Of a DNA stretch of 64,000 bases, positions 50,110 to 62,598 are shown one piece after another. The notes below the pieces were generated by a model, which had not been told where the DNA came from, did no database searches, and worked only from the letters and a program-made list of their open reading frames with translations. Source of the stretch: Caenorhabditis elegans. Lineage: Eukaryota > Nematoda > Chromadorea > Rhabditida > Rhabditidae. Location of the stretch: NCBI RefSeq assembly GCF_000002985.6, contig NC_003283.11:9176001-9240000 (forward strand). The letters are read 5' to 3'. How positions within the stretch are numbered: the first letter of the stretch is position 1; the number at the start of each line of letters is the position of its first letter. Position numbers and translations under genes: made by a program.

Positions 50110-51290
50110 ATGCGTTCTTATCTACTGCTCTGTTGTGTAGCAGCTTTTGGTATTGCAGGTAATTTATTACTGAAAACGATAAAATAATGTTAAAAACTGT
50201 TAAAAAGAAACCTTAGCTTTTGGCTTATTATTGTCATCTTTAATAGTGAATTTCTCAAACATTTTCAGAGCTTCGAAAAAAATGCGAATAGTATGGTTCT
50301 TATTATCGTCTATTTTTGTGCTTGTAAAAAATGGCATAAGAAGTAAATGGTTCCCAATTTCTGGAAGATATTTTATCAAGCTTCTACTGGTTTTAACACT
50401 TTTTGGTTGCAAATTTTTAAGATAGGAACCGATCAAATTTTGGTTTCTAGTGTATCTTTTCTAGCAGTACGTTTGTACTAAAGAAAATTCCACCTGTGCT
50501 AAAAATTTGAAACGTTTGTATGTCAAAATCTACACTAAATATTACTTTATCCGATACATTTTTCAGATCAAGGTTTCTGTCTTCAAAGTGCAACAATATT
50601 ACATGAAATCTTGTATTTTTTCAGAGACATATGCCGAAACCAACTGTACCATAAAAGGCGAGATATCATGTTATTCGTGTATGGGACGTGATATGGAGAA
50701 TTGCCAATCAGGGCTCACATGTTGCAAGGGAGCTTGCTTCAAACTTGAGGATATTAGTGAGTCTTTTACACATTAGTATTTCCTCTCAACACTCTCACCT
50801 GCTATTTATTCCAGAGCATAACGTTATCGTGAAAGGATGTGTGAATAACAGAGAAGAGGATGCATCGATGAAGGTGCGTGAGCTCAATGTGCCACTTTAT
50901 TGGGCCAACAAGGAAAAGGTTAAAGGCGAGTCTTTAAATTATTGTAAAAATTAGTAATAAAAATATATTTATGAATTTTGATGTTATGAATATTTTCAAA
51001 ACTTTTTATACTAGCAAGTGTACTTTTTAAAACACGACAAAAACTCAAATTTACTCAAAAACAAAGAAACATCTGAAAAAATTGTGCTCAAGCTAGACAG
51101 ATGTGAGAGTACATTCAAAGTTATCACTTTATAAATTTTTTGCAATTTTATATTTAAAAACAAGTGGATTTCTAAATTTTCAGGAGAATCATTCTTCTGC
51201 ACTGGAAAACACTATTGCAATAATACATCTCGTGTTAGTTTCATAGTCTCAATCTTTTCTGTAATCTTGGCTCTTTTGATCATCGGATAA
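50110..51290 (+). CDS. Small Ly6/uPAR-like, probably GPI-anchored surface protein (132 aa)
   Basis: Four exons (50110-50158, 50625-50756, 50815-50925, 51184-51290) join to 133 codons with stop. The product has a signal peptide (MRSYLLLCCVAAFGIA), a cysteine-rich body (CYSCMGRDMENCQSGLTCC, KGACFKLED, GCVNN, FFCTGKHYCNN) and a hydrophobic C-terminus (FIVSIFSVILALLIIG) with no cytoplasmic tail, the pattern of a GPI signal. The Cys spacing and the final CNN before the hydrophobic tail match three-finger LU domains (Ly6/CD59, HOT family). The third intron begins with GC (AAAG|GCGAGT), not GT; the phase only works with this donor. Reading through it instead gives a TAG at 50952-50954 and an AATAAA at 50956, so a shorter soluble form is possible. 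Function unknown. TTTCAG at 50087-50092 suggests trans-splicing. Confidence 0.8.
50956..50961 (+). terminator. Intronic poly(A) signal in the Ly6-like gene
   Basis: AATAAA begins two bases after the in-frame TAG that ends exon 3 if the GC-donor intron is retained. Its position would allow a truncated transcript. Confidence 0.4.
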
Positions 51291-51709
51291 CCCATACTTC
51301 TTCTTTTTATCAATAGGAATTTATATTTACTGCCTTTTTAATACCTATTTTGTTTTTTTTATATTTTTAAAAAATTTTGAAAATTGTCAGTACCAACAGT
51401 ACAAATAGGTTTTTTAACCAATAAAATGTCCCAGTTTCCATGAAACCTCCCTTTGACACTTTATTCATTCCAACACCATCCCAACCATCTTTTCATTTTG
51501 CCTTTATTTTTGAAAATCATTTATTCTTAAAAATTTTTTTTCTCAATTGTATTTTAATATAACCCGATTCAATTGAAGACAATAACAAAAATCAATTTCT
51601 AGGAGAAAATAAAAATAGAACAAAAAACAAATGGATATCAGACTAGGAAACACGTGAAGATATTAGAACAACGGTTGACGCTGGGTGAAAGACTTTTCCA
51701 CTGGGAATT
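51291..51709. other. Convergent 3' spacer
   Basis: 419 bp between convergent stop codons of the Ly6-like and DUF229 genes. AT-rich 3' UTR sequence, no gene. Confidence 0.6.
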
Positions 51710-54700
51710 CTAAAGCTGGGGACGAAGACATTGGCAAACATCAAATATGGATACAAAACGACACGATGCAGGCATTTCCTGTATCATTGGCTCAAATATT
51801 AGCTGGCTTGTGCTCTTTTCAACAAATAACTCCGTTCGGACAAGCATACTCAATGGTTCACCATTTTTGTACGTACCACTCACAGAAAATTCAAAGTTGA
51901 TATACTGAAATTGAATGAAAATAAATAATAATTATGCAGCAGGTAACTCACATTTAACTCTGGATTCTTCTTATTTCTCTCCTTCATCAATTCCAACATT
52001 GAAGCATTGTTCTTGGTTCGCAATCCAAATCGACTCAATGGATTGATAGCCATTTCTTGAAAAGTTTGGCCTGTTTCTAAACTGCTCACATCTACACAGT
52101 CATCAAGATTCTCCGTTTTCAGCCAACTTTTCAATGTATTGAATTGATCCTGCAAAAAATAAACAATATTGGTTCTTTTAAATGCTGCTGCTGCTTTTGA
52201 ACTTTGTTATACTCAAGCTTTTCACGTAGGAACAAACTGTATAGACATGCTCCTTTTAGGGCAGCTTTCTGCTTTCCGATGCAGACCTTCGCCGTTCTCT
52301 AAATTTTTTAAAGGGGGAGTAGAGTTTGTGGGGAAATATATGTTTCTGACTCTAATTTTGCCCCTGATGTCGAATATCGATGTGAAAAAATTCAAAAAAA
52401 TTTCCCTGATTTTATATTAATTTTTAAAATCCGAAAATTCATTGGATGCCTATATGTGAGTTTTCAAACGCTGAATTTTCCCGCCAGAGACGCCCCGCCC
52501 ACGAAACCGTGCCGCAGGTGTGGGTTTACGAGATGAATATTTTCCTTCTATTTTTATTTGATTTTATACCGATTTTCGTCGATTTTTCTCATTTTTTCGC
52601 TGTTTTATGTTGAAATTTTTGTTATTTCTCTTAAATTATGCCTTTCTATTGATAAAATACACAAAATTCCATGAAAAATTCCATTTTCAGCACAAATTCG
52701 ACGGGAAACGAGGAAAATCGCGGAGACACGACGATTTCTTGGAAAGTGAGTACTTCTTATAGAAAATATTATTTAAAAAACAATTGTAAAGTAAGAATCG
52801 CTAAATAATTAGGCCTAAAACATCCTAAAAATCATCAGTATGTCGATTTATTCGGCAAATATCTTACTATCGTAATAAATTAAATTAAACTTCCTATTTT
52901 AATCCTAGTGCTTATCAATATTCTCTTTACAAATCTCAATAACGAAAGTTCTCCACATTAATACAAACATTTAACATTTCAGTTATCCGGAACACGTTGA
53001 TTCGTCGCGCTCCCGAGGACAATCTTCGATTTTTGTAGTTTTTATTCCCAAGAATGTTTTTTTTGTAAAGTTTATTGAATATAAACAGTCTTATAATAAA
53101 TTTACTTGTTTTGTCTAAAAAACAAAAGCATTACACACGAATAAGTAATAGATTTATTGTCCACGGTTGCCTCCACCTTGTTTCCCGTCGAATTTGTGCT
53201 GAAAATGTAATTTATCATGGAATTTTGTGTATTTCATCAATAGAAAGGCATAATTTAAGAGAAATAACACAAATTTCAATATAAAACAGCGAAAAAATGA
53301 GAAAAATCGACGAAAATCGGTATAAAATCAAATAAAAATAGAAGGAAAATATTCACCTCGTAAACCCACACCTTCGGCACGGTTTCGTGGGCGGGGCGTC
53401 TCTGGCGGGAAAATTCAGCGTTTGAAAACTCACATATAGGCATCCAATGAATTTTCGGATTTTAAAAATTAATATAAAATCAGGGAAATTTTTTTGAATT
53501 TTTTCACATCGATATTCGGCATCAGGGGCAAAATTAGAGTCAGAAACATATATTTCCCCACAAACTCTACTCCCCCTTTAACGCAACAAATACGTATTGC
53601 ATCTTTTTCGAGAAAAATTAAGTTTTACAACTGTGCAACTCACCTAGCCATGCAACTATTCCAATAAAACCGGGAAACATAGTTATTACAGAATAAAGAT
53701 TTCGTTGTATTTTATATTTGCCACCTTTTTTGAATTTGCCATTGCAACAAAATAAAGCAAAAATAAGCTTATATATAATACATTTTCGTAATATTTCAGA
53801 CACCTGACAAAAAAAACCAAGGACGGGTTCATGAACGGTTTGATAAATATATACTATGACTGACTGTGTATTACTTCTGTGTTAAACCCTTCCTAATGTT
53901 TCTACTTACCATTTTCTGATCCGTAGGTTTTTTCTTATTGAAATTTGGTAACGGGTTGGCGATACTTGACACATCAATCATACACATACAAAAGTTTTCT
54001 GGAACGATCACATCAGCACATGTTCTTGTGTTGGGAATTGCATCAAATAGACTAATTCCTCGTCCCTCATCGGATTTTGCTTTGTTGTCTCCCAATCTCA
54101 TGTGAACAATATCGTGCAATGTTTTGTGAACGTCAAAGTTACTGCAATTTCTCATCAGTTGTTATAAAGCAAGGCTTTCTACAAACCTGGTCAACTTGTG
54201 CTTGTTATCCAAAAAGTTTTTATACTCCACAGGATAAGTTTCAGCAAACCCAGTAGGAAACCTCATGGCCATAAGTGGCATTCTTTCTTCAATTCTTCCT
54301 GTATATCTAGATTTAATTGCTCCAATTCTGTTTCCATGATCTCCCATGATAATTGATAACGTGTTATCCAAATCTCCATTCAAATGCATTTGACTCAAGT
54401 GTGCCGCAAGTTTTTCATCAAGAATTTCTAAAACCAGCCCTGCTTCATGAGTCAGTCTAAAAGTTTTTTGTTGAATTTTTGATCAAGTTCATAAGTTCAT
54501 ACGTTGTTACAAATGTGAATCCAAAATGGCAAATATTTCTATATCTATGGGCAAATCTTCTCCAAATATTGACAAATTCATTTTGCAATTGCTCTCCATC
54601 TCGACAAGCTTCGTATTTCCAGTTCTCATATACAGCCAAGTAATATGCACGGTAATAGTGGTCAGCTGGATTCTCAGTAAATCCTGCAAATTTCAAGCGT

Positions 54701-56365
54701 TGGGAGAAACTTCATCTTCATATTCACAATATGCAACTGGATAAAAATAACAAACCTGGTTGAAACTCTGTTGGAGGATAGTTGAAAAGTCCCAATCCTT
54801 TTGTAGAAATATCTTCGTTGAACAAACTTTCACAACCGTACTCTAAAATTTAACTGGTTGCTTACTTTTTTATATAAACTCACGAACTTTCTTTCATAAT
54901 TTTCCATAAAAAGTTCAACTTCGTTGGGTCCATTTTATCCTCTGTCGGGAGTAACCAATTAATATTAAAATCTCCCGATTTATCGTATTTTGGTTTTTTC
55001 AATGCTTCTTCCATGTCACCAACTAGAATCGGGGCAAGGTTCACCATCGAGTTATCAGCTACTTTCGTATACCCGTACAGATAATGATAATCTAGCTTGG
55101 CCATGACTTCAACAGTTCGTGGCATATGTCTCATGAACATAGTACGGGCGGTCGAATCAAAACTGAAAATTGATGTATTCAAGAGAATTTCGAACTATAT
55201 TACCCAAGGATGTCAATAGAATATCTGTCGACAGCTTTGGATACTTGTTCTCTGATCTTATTTCCATAGTCTCCGTAAGAGTAGAGATCTTTCACTCGGA
55301 GAATCTGAAAAAAACTAATCATTGGGGTTATATTTTAAAATTCACCTCATCTTCCGGCAGGTTTTTGTCTTTCATACCAGGGAAAGGTTTTTTCCAAATT
55401 GGAACTTCTGGTTTAACAGCTTTCTTTGAATGATTGTAACAGTTAATTACAAATGCATCTGCATTTACAAATAATCTTTCATTTGATGGAATCTGTTTAA
55501 AACCGCATTTCTATAAGAAGCTGGAACTTATCACTTACTTCTAAAGTTTTCTTAATAAACATTGAGTTCTTTGTCATATTCCGTTCAGGTTTTCTGAGTC
55601 CTCCTTCAATAATGTCCACTTTGCACTGAACATCCCTCTCTAGTCTCGGCCAATCCACAAAATGAGGATGTACATAAATATATCCTTCAGAGTCCATTGT
55701 AGCATAATCTTTTTGTTTTACTTCACATTTCAATTGACGCATTCTTTCAGATAAATGAAATGGGATTATATCTTCTGCATATGAATTGGGCAATGGAAAT
55801 TTACAAGTATTGTCAAATGGATGGTGTGTTAAAAGAGGATCCCGTTCGATTTCTGTTTTTATATTGTCATCATCTCCAAAAACATTGATATTCCATAATT
55901 TGTCTATTGCAGATTCTCTAAAAATATCTAAACTAATATTCAAAGTTCAAATGCAACTTACTCTGTCTTTTGCGACTGAAGTCTTGAAGCTCTGTTTAAA
56001 ATCTGCGCGGGAAGAGCAAATTGATTAGCTGATCTGATATTGGCGGTGAACAGGAAGGCGGCAACAAATGCAAATAATATCTGAAACTGACATATAAAGA
56101 CAACTTATCACTCAAAAATATGAAAAGAAAAATTGTGTCCTAAAAATTCTTCCAACAATCTATCTTTGTGGGGATACTCCACAAAAACGTCTTTGTAATA
56201 AAAAACGTAGATTCACTTCGAACATTTCAAAAATTGAGAATCAAACTAATATCATCCAAATCAAATTCAGAGCTTTTACTCATGCAAGTTCTATTCCAGC
56301 ATACTTACCATGACAAATCGCATCGGCTGCGTTTTCCTTTTCACGTTCCGGAACCAGGTGATCAT
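51710..56365 (-). CDS. DUF229 family type II membrane protein (sulfatase/alkaline phosphatase fold)
   Basis: About 745 aa in twelve exons. The start (MITWFRNVKRKTQPMRFVM, ATG at 56365) gives a short basic cytoplasmic tail, then one hydrophobic segment (ILFAFVAAFLFT), so the bulk faces the lumen or outside. The catalytic fold is visible: DILGFDSTARTMFMRH (about 55205-55130) has the metal-binding Asp and DS/T nucleophile position used by sulfatases, and IIMGDHGNRIG (about 54340) has the DHG metal motif. Mid-region DHYYRAYYLAVYENWKYEACRDGE is a typical DUF229 stretch. The C-terminal exons (52149-51953 and about 51904-51710) contain CRFVSIFDVCQC. Many sequons predict glycosylation. Substrate unknown; the family is expanded in nematodes. 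The intron at about 53910-52150 is 1.76 kb because it holds a palindromic transposon. TTGCAG ends three bases before the ATG. Confidence 0.85.
52312..53577. mobile_element. Palindromic TTAA-flanked DNA transposon in DUF229 intron
   Basis: Two near-perfect inverted arms of about 398 bp (52312-52709 and 53180-53577) enclose a 470 bp loop. Each end begins AGGGGGAGTAGAGTTTGTGG and is flanked by TTAA, the expected target duplication of TTAA-type (piggyBac-like) elements; it resembles worm palindromic PALTTAA/PALTTTAAA repeats. No transposase frame is present, so it is non-autonomous. The arms are almost identical, with only a few differences, which suggests recent insertion or conversion. It lies wholly in an intron. 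Confidence 0.85.
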
Positions 56366-58985
56366 TGTCTGCAAGTTAGGATAGATCGGGAACAAATGAA
56401 ACAAATTGCCAAGAGTTCGAGCTCTTTGCCATCTATGTCTGTAGCTTGCAAAATCTCTAGTAGCTGTTCAAACAGCTTGCAAAATCAGGGAGATCAGCAA
56501 TAGAAGATCAAGAAGGAAACGGAAATGGAAATTGAGAGGAAGAATTAATAAGTCAAGAAGACTAGACATGATATAAGTCAAGATTTAAATTTCTAAATAA
56601 TTGGTTTATTACTAAGAAGAAAATCTAATTTAATTCTCTTTTTTTAAGGCTTCACTATTATTGAACGCAAAAAAATCGGAAGTTCGACCGCAAAGTGGTA
56701 CAAGTGATGTCTTCTTTTTTCAGTAATGTCTTATTCATTGGAAGAGGGTGGACACCATCGAATATGCATGACAACGATGGAACATCAATGTTCTTTCCTA
56801 ACATTTTATACCGTTTTTGATAAAGACGATGTTTTATTTATAAACGCTTGTCTGGATCCTTGTGTGCCGTATTTTATAGTATTAAAGCACACGTAAAATC
56901 CAAAGCTTCTAGAAATATGATAATCCAATGGAAGAACCAGAAAGCATCGTGAGAAATGGGGGTAAGAAACATAATGATGCACGAGGCCTTGTAAATACGG
57001 AAGGTTATGAGTTTGATGATTGCTGTTTGAATGGGCCGGTTGTCCCCTTCTTGGTTAGAAAGATCAGAAATTACAACTTTTTTTTTCAAAGATGGGAAGA
57101 ATTGAAACAAACAACTAATTTTAAAAATATATTATCAAAAATAGAAAAATAGTACTATTTACAATTTTTAAATTGGCAAAAACTCAATTTATTCATACAG
57201 TTTAATTTACAAACATGTTTTATTTTCATTTATCAAAAAACTCCACCACAAAAATTCAGAAATTAATCTTCAAGTTATCTTTTCACTTGATATTTTTTAT
57301 AAACGTAAGAATATAAAAAATACCATAAATGCTGAGAAAAACATCAGTTCTAAATTCAAAAATCTTACAATTCTCACGATTAACATATTTCTTGAATTTC
57401 AAACAATGCTACTGTTTTATTTAATGCAAGGATAAAATGATAAAGTTCAAGTTCAAAACACTAACAATGCAAAAGTTCTACAAAAAAGCGGTAAAGACAA
57501 TTCTTCCGGAATCGTTGCCCACTTTTTCGATTTTTATGGCGTTTTGAGGGGAGGACACCTTTGAAAGTTGCGCCGAAGATCATAAATGTGTGTTGAGTTT
57601 TGTGTGGTGATAATCTTGCAAAAAGAATATGGAATCGATGTTTGCTAATTTCAATGGAATAGGCCTTCACTTTAAATTCATTGCGTTTCAATTCATTTAG
57701 ATAATTAATTTTACAGTTTGAAACCTTTTGTAAAAATCATTACAAAACCATTGACTACATGACAAAACCATTTGACTATATTGACAACAAACCATTGACT
57801 ACATTGACAAAAAAAAACCATTGACTACATTGACAACAGTTGTTTCCCAAAATTTAATAATATGTTCCAAACAGAGCAGTTCAAATGTTTCGAAATGGAA
57901 ACAAATTGAGGATTGCAATTGAACGCAGACTTGAAAAAAAGTCACATCCACGTCTGATTTATTTGCAGAAACCATGTGAAACTTCGGATTAAAACAACGC
58001 TGGCTTAAAAAGTCAACAGTCTTTTGCAATGAGACCACACGTACGTATTGTTAGCGGCGCAAGCTGGTAGACAAGCCAAACTGTAAGACATGATCAATGA
58101 AAAAAGCCGTGGGTGGGTGGAGCTTATATTTAAAAATATTTACTACGGATCACGTTAAATTTCTTGAAAGTGCAGTATCTGGGTATTTTGTTTTAAATGC
58201 ATTAACATGAACGTAATAACCGAATATAACAATCAAAAAATTCACAAAAACTATATTTAAACTTCACTATACATTTTTAACTGTAATATAATGAATCATT
58301 ACGCTCCTTTTGCTATCATTTATACAAAACACCCACAGAGGGCATTCCTACTTTAAAAGAATGATAGATAGAATTTCAACGCTTACTTTCAATATTAACG
58401 GGTCAATATGCTAATTTTCAGTATCCATCCGAAACAGCTGGAGCTACACTCAATATTTGTTTAGGCTTCGCCCTTTTCATAAATGACTTTCTCTTGCTGC
58501 TTGTAAATTCTCTTTTCACTGTCCATTCTTGGAGAATATTCGTCTTTATTGTCTCCACACTTCACCTCATTTCGGAGAGATTCTCTCCAATTTGACATTG
58601 TTTTAATTTCAATTCTTACAAACTTTATTTGTCATTCACCGGTCATTTACAATGGTTAAAAATGAAGGAAACAAGGCCTCTAGAACACATAAATTCAGAC
58701 ATTTACCACGTTTCAAACCGAGAAAATTGAAGGCCATAGTTTGATGTTTTGAGCATGGTTGATAGGTGGACTGTTAGATCATTGAGTGCAAATAAAAAAA
58801 CACGGAAAGTGCTCATTGGGACATGAGGGAATAGAAAACCCGTAAAATCGCCGGTAAAAATGGATAGTTAAATTGTAAAGGGTAAAGGCAAAAGGGGTCT
58901 AGATGATCAAAATGATTGGCACTTTCTATAAAATCTATATTACAGAGAAAATAAATTGAAACTAGTCACATTAAATCACAGTAAA
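56366..58985. other. 2.6 kb gap between DUF229 gene and RCC1 gene
   Basis: Promoter of the DUF229 gene on the left, 3' UTR of the RCC1-repeat gene on the right; AT-rich. It contains a small minisatellite at 57740-57840. Open frames on both strands are short and unlike known proteins. No gene is called. Confidence 0.5.
57740..57840. repeat. Short tandem repeat (CCATTGACTACATTGACAA unit)
   Basis: Four imperfect copies of a ~20-28 bp unit with core ACCATTGACTACATTGACAA, separated by runs of A. Copies differ by small deletions and base changes. Not inside a gene. Confidence 0.75.
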
Positions 58986-61900
58986 TTACAACTGAGTTCC
59001 TAGAGTATGGCGAACTTTTTCAGTCCATTCGTCAAGACAAGTAGAGCATTCTGGTGGAGAACCAACGGCTGCAGGTTCAGCATGAGCACATTGAGCATAG
59101 ACACGAATTTTGGAAGAAACTTCAAGTGAAGAAGATGGGATCTGAAATTGAAAACAATTTTTTGTAAAATTTATTATGTAAAACATGAATCTACCGTAGG
59201 ACAGCTAACTGGTTTTGAAGCACTCGTAAATCCGTCAAGCATAGCGATTTTTTCGTCAATGCTCAAAGAGCTTTGTACACGTTCGTCATTCCAAACAGCC
59301 GGCCACAATTGAGCAATTTGTTTTCCTTTGCGCATGGAATCAGACATAGGAACATGACGAAAGGCAGCAGATAAGGCTTCACGTGATTGTACATCTTCAT
59401 GATTTGCCATAACTTCCCATACAAGTGATGAAAGAACCATCAGTGATTTCTCGCATGTCGAACTATCCGTCTTCAGCCATTCAATCATTCGAATCGCTCT
59501 TTTGACATCACCAGCAATTAAATGAACAAGAGCTGTTGTTGTGCAAAGCGGTCCATCTTCTCCATCGTACTTATTTTGTTTCTGAATTTTCCCGTTTCTT
59601 GGTTCGTCTTCTATGATGCTTCCATTACATTTTCCTTCGATCGGGCTGTACAGATGCTTGGAAACCGCCTGTACCACATTAACATCGGAAGCTTTTAGGC
59701 GGTCCACTATTTCTTCTTTATCAACACCTTCGTTTCCGTCCTCGTTTAAATTTCTAACTCGAACGTCAGGAATCAATCCGGGTTTCTGAACAAACTGGCT
59801 TTCGTCGACATTTGGCATGAATCTACGACCATCTCTGGCTTGAAAGAAAAACTTTTTTGTGACATCCGCAGAGTTTCCATTTTTCTTAGTGAGTACTCCG
59901 CACTGTCCAAAGTCATTCTTTCCCCACGCAAAAACTGAACCATCATCCGTGGAGGCGATAGTGTGATTGTTGCCTAGAAAATGTTAAGTAAACTCTAGAC
60001 TGCTAAACATATGAACTTACCAAGAGAGACATTAACCCATTTGGCTCCATTTGGTTCGAAAACTTGATGGGGCTCCATGCGTTCATTTTTGTTACCATGA
60101 CCAAGTTGATAGTCAAGACCTTTACCCCAAGTGTATAACGTTCCTTCTGATGTGATCAAAGCGGAATGTGACAAACCGCATGCAACACTGACAATATTTC
60201 CATCAAGGAAATGTTTGACTTCCCGAAGACCAAGATCTTCTCGAGGAATTTCAGCTGGCAAATTCAGATTTACGCGAGGAGTGCTACCATTGGTAGACGG
60301 TGATGGTGAGCTAGGATCCTCTGTATTCTTAAGTTGAGCACTCCGAATTTTCTTCATTACGAACATTCGCATCTTGAGCTCTTGAGGATTTCGACCCCAT
60401 TCAAAAACTCTATTGTCTTCCGTAATACAAATGGAATGATAATAGTGTGTTGCAATGTCTCTCACACGAAGAGGTCCAAGAGGCAGTGGAGTGAATGCAA
60501 AAACTTTCTTAATGTCATCATCAACTCCCATTTGTCCATAACTTCCTGATCCACAAACAAGAACTCTTCCAGTATCCGTCAGAACAACAGTATGAGCTCT
60601 TCCGCATGCAATTTGAGTCACTTTGCATATCAATCCATTCACTCTAGTAGGAACAAGTTGATTGGAGTTATTTCGACCTCCGTGTCCAAGTTGACCCCAT
60701 ACTCCCCATCCAAAAGTCCACAGTGATCCGTCAGAACATATAAAAGCCGAGTGGAATTGGCCACATGCGATTTTCTCGATTGCAGGCCAATCTCCATCAA
60801 CTTGCTGAAAGTAAAATAAATTTGAAAATTTGAAAAGATTGTTCAAACTTACGTGTAAATTAGCAATTCTAAAAGAGTGTCCAACACCACACTGTCCAAA
60901 TCTATTTCCACCCCATGCCGACAATTGTCCAGAAGAAGACAGAACAAGAATGTGCTCGGCTCCACAAGCTATCGCTCTAGGCCGCCCACCGGGATATTCG
61001 AGAACGCGGGGAAGGTGCTGAAATTTAGAGTACATTGGAAAAATATTTGACAGACATAGATATGTTACTTGTTCAGGTTTTGGTGCCGGTGGAGGTAATG
61101 TTGGTGCTCCATTTGTGACTGAGTCTGATCTTTTCGATTTGGCGTTCATTTCTGAAGAAATTTTTGATTGAGCTAATAATTAAAATGACAATTCTTACGA
61201 GGCATTTCCATTCGTTGCTGTGCATTCGTGAAATTTCCCCAGATCATGAGACGGTCATCTTCAGTTATTGTGGCTCCACAATTATTTCCTCCAGCAAGAG
61301 GAAGAAAATTTGGAAGGTTAGCATGATTCGATATTTTCTTCTCCGATAGAATATGAATTGATGAGACGAGTGAAAGTATCTGACACGGTCGCGGAAAACG
61401 ATCTGAATTTGTTATAGCGATACGGAGGCACATTTCATGGTAAGATGGAAGGCTAATATCTCTTTGCCAAGCAGATAAAATAGCACAAACTCGAGCACCA
61501 TCAGCATCTGCTAACTTAGACCAATCCAAATGGCAAACAAGTGACATTATCTAAAATCTGAATTGTTTTTTTTCTGATCTTAAATAATAATTGGTCTAAC
61601 CTGTAATCGATCTGTTGAGTTGGCTTCATTCCAGATTTGGAGGCGATTTTTGATGATGTAAAGAAGAACTTCAGTTGATGTATCAATTGATTTCGTTTCA
61701 TGAACATCTCGCCGAACAAGAGTTTGAGTACACTTCCACATTCCCGCTTTAGCACAATCAACAGAACCCTTGTGAAGATGCTCGTGACGAGCAAGGAAGT
61801 TTCTGAAATAATTTAGTAAAACATTTTTCAAAGAACAGTAAAGTTAAAATTTAAAAATAAATTTAAGAATCTCAATTAAAAATACATTTAAAAAAACATA

Positions 61901-62598
61901 CGATAATTCTGCATCATACTCGCGAATCTTATCCATATTTCCTTCAGCCGATAATGATCTTTTCACAAACATTTCGACAACTCTTTGCATTAGATTATCA
62001 TGTTTTGCAGGATTAGTTTGAATCGTGTTGAGCACCTAAACTTTCGTATCAATCATTTGGTTTTTTGGTGGCGGAAAATAAAGAACAAGAAGAGATAGAA
62101 GGAGCCAGATGGAATCAAGAAACCAGGAAAATGAGACAGGAAACAAATTTACCTCGGGAAGCAGTTGTTCACCAATTGATTCATTCTCGAACGCCTTGAG
62201 CAAGTCGGACATGGATAACTGAAATCAAGGCAATATTTTATTGAGAAAAAGTATGGTTGACTCACATTTATAGCTTTAGCAATCGAGTAAATTTGTGACA
62301 ATTCTTTATTCGTCAATTGCCTATTCTTCCGCGTACTCAGTAGATTTGGAATCAATGCGGATTGAAATTCGGCTGTATCGATTCTACATGCATTTGCGAC
62401 TTGGGCCACTGATTTCGAATTGAGCTGCAGTGGAGAGAGGCGGAAGAAAAATTCAGAAGCAATCTTCGTGAGGTTTCTGAAAAATTAGTTCGTAAAAAAC
62501 TATATAGAAAAAGATCTGGGTGGATGGTGACTCTATCAAAATTGGGACACCTGCCGGACAAAACGTTCGAGTAAACGAGTTGCAGCTGGACACTTCAT
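58986..62598 (-). CDS. glo-4: RCC1-repeat guanine-exchange-like protein (probable GLO-4)
   Basis: About 1000 aa in roughly twelve exons. The N-terminal third is helical with no motif I know (SEFFFRLSPLQLNSKS, LIPNLLSTRKNRQL, MQRVVEMFVKRSL, GMWKCTQTLVRRD). The middle, from about 61300 to 59900, is a propeller of RCC1 repeats: IACGAEHILVLSSSGQLSAWG, IACGQFHSAFICSDGSLWTFG, IACGRAHTVVLTDTGRVLVCG, VACGLSHSALITSEGTLYTWG and NNHTIASTDDGSVFAWG, each followed by a GQxG-type turn. The C-terminal part (59800-58986) is helical and ends CSTCLDEWTEKVRHTLGTQL. RCC1 proteins of this type act as exchange factors for Rab GTPases; GLO-4 acts in lysosome-related gut granule formation and binds RPM-1. Symbol inferred from family, location and memory. 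The 5' end is uncertain: an ATG at 62598 needs a weak donor to enter the next exon (from 62476). Confidence 0.72.

Noticed and set aside
57740..57840. Repeat with spacing that could be mistaken for a CRISPR array
   Set aside because: Copies are imperfect, spacers are just A-runs or absent, and the genome is a nematode.
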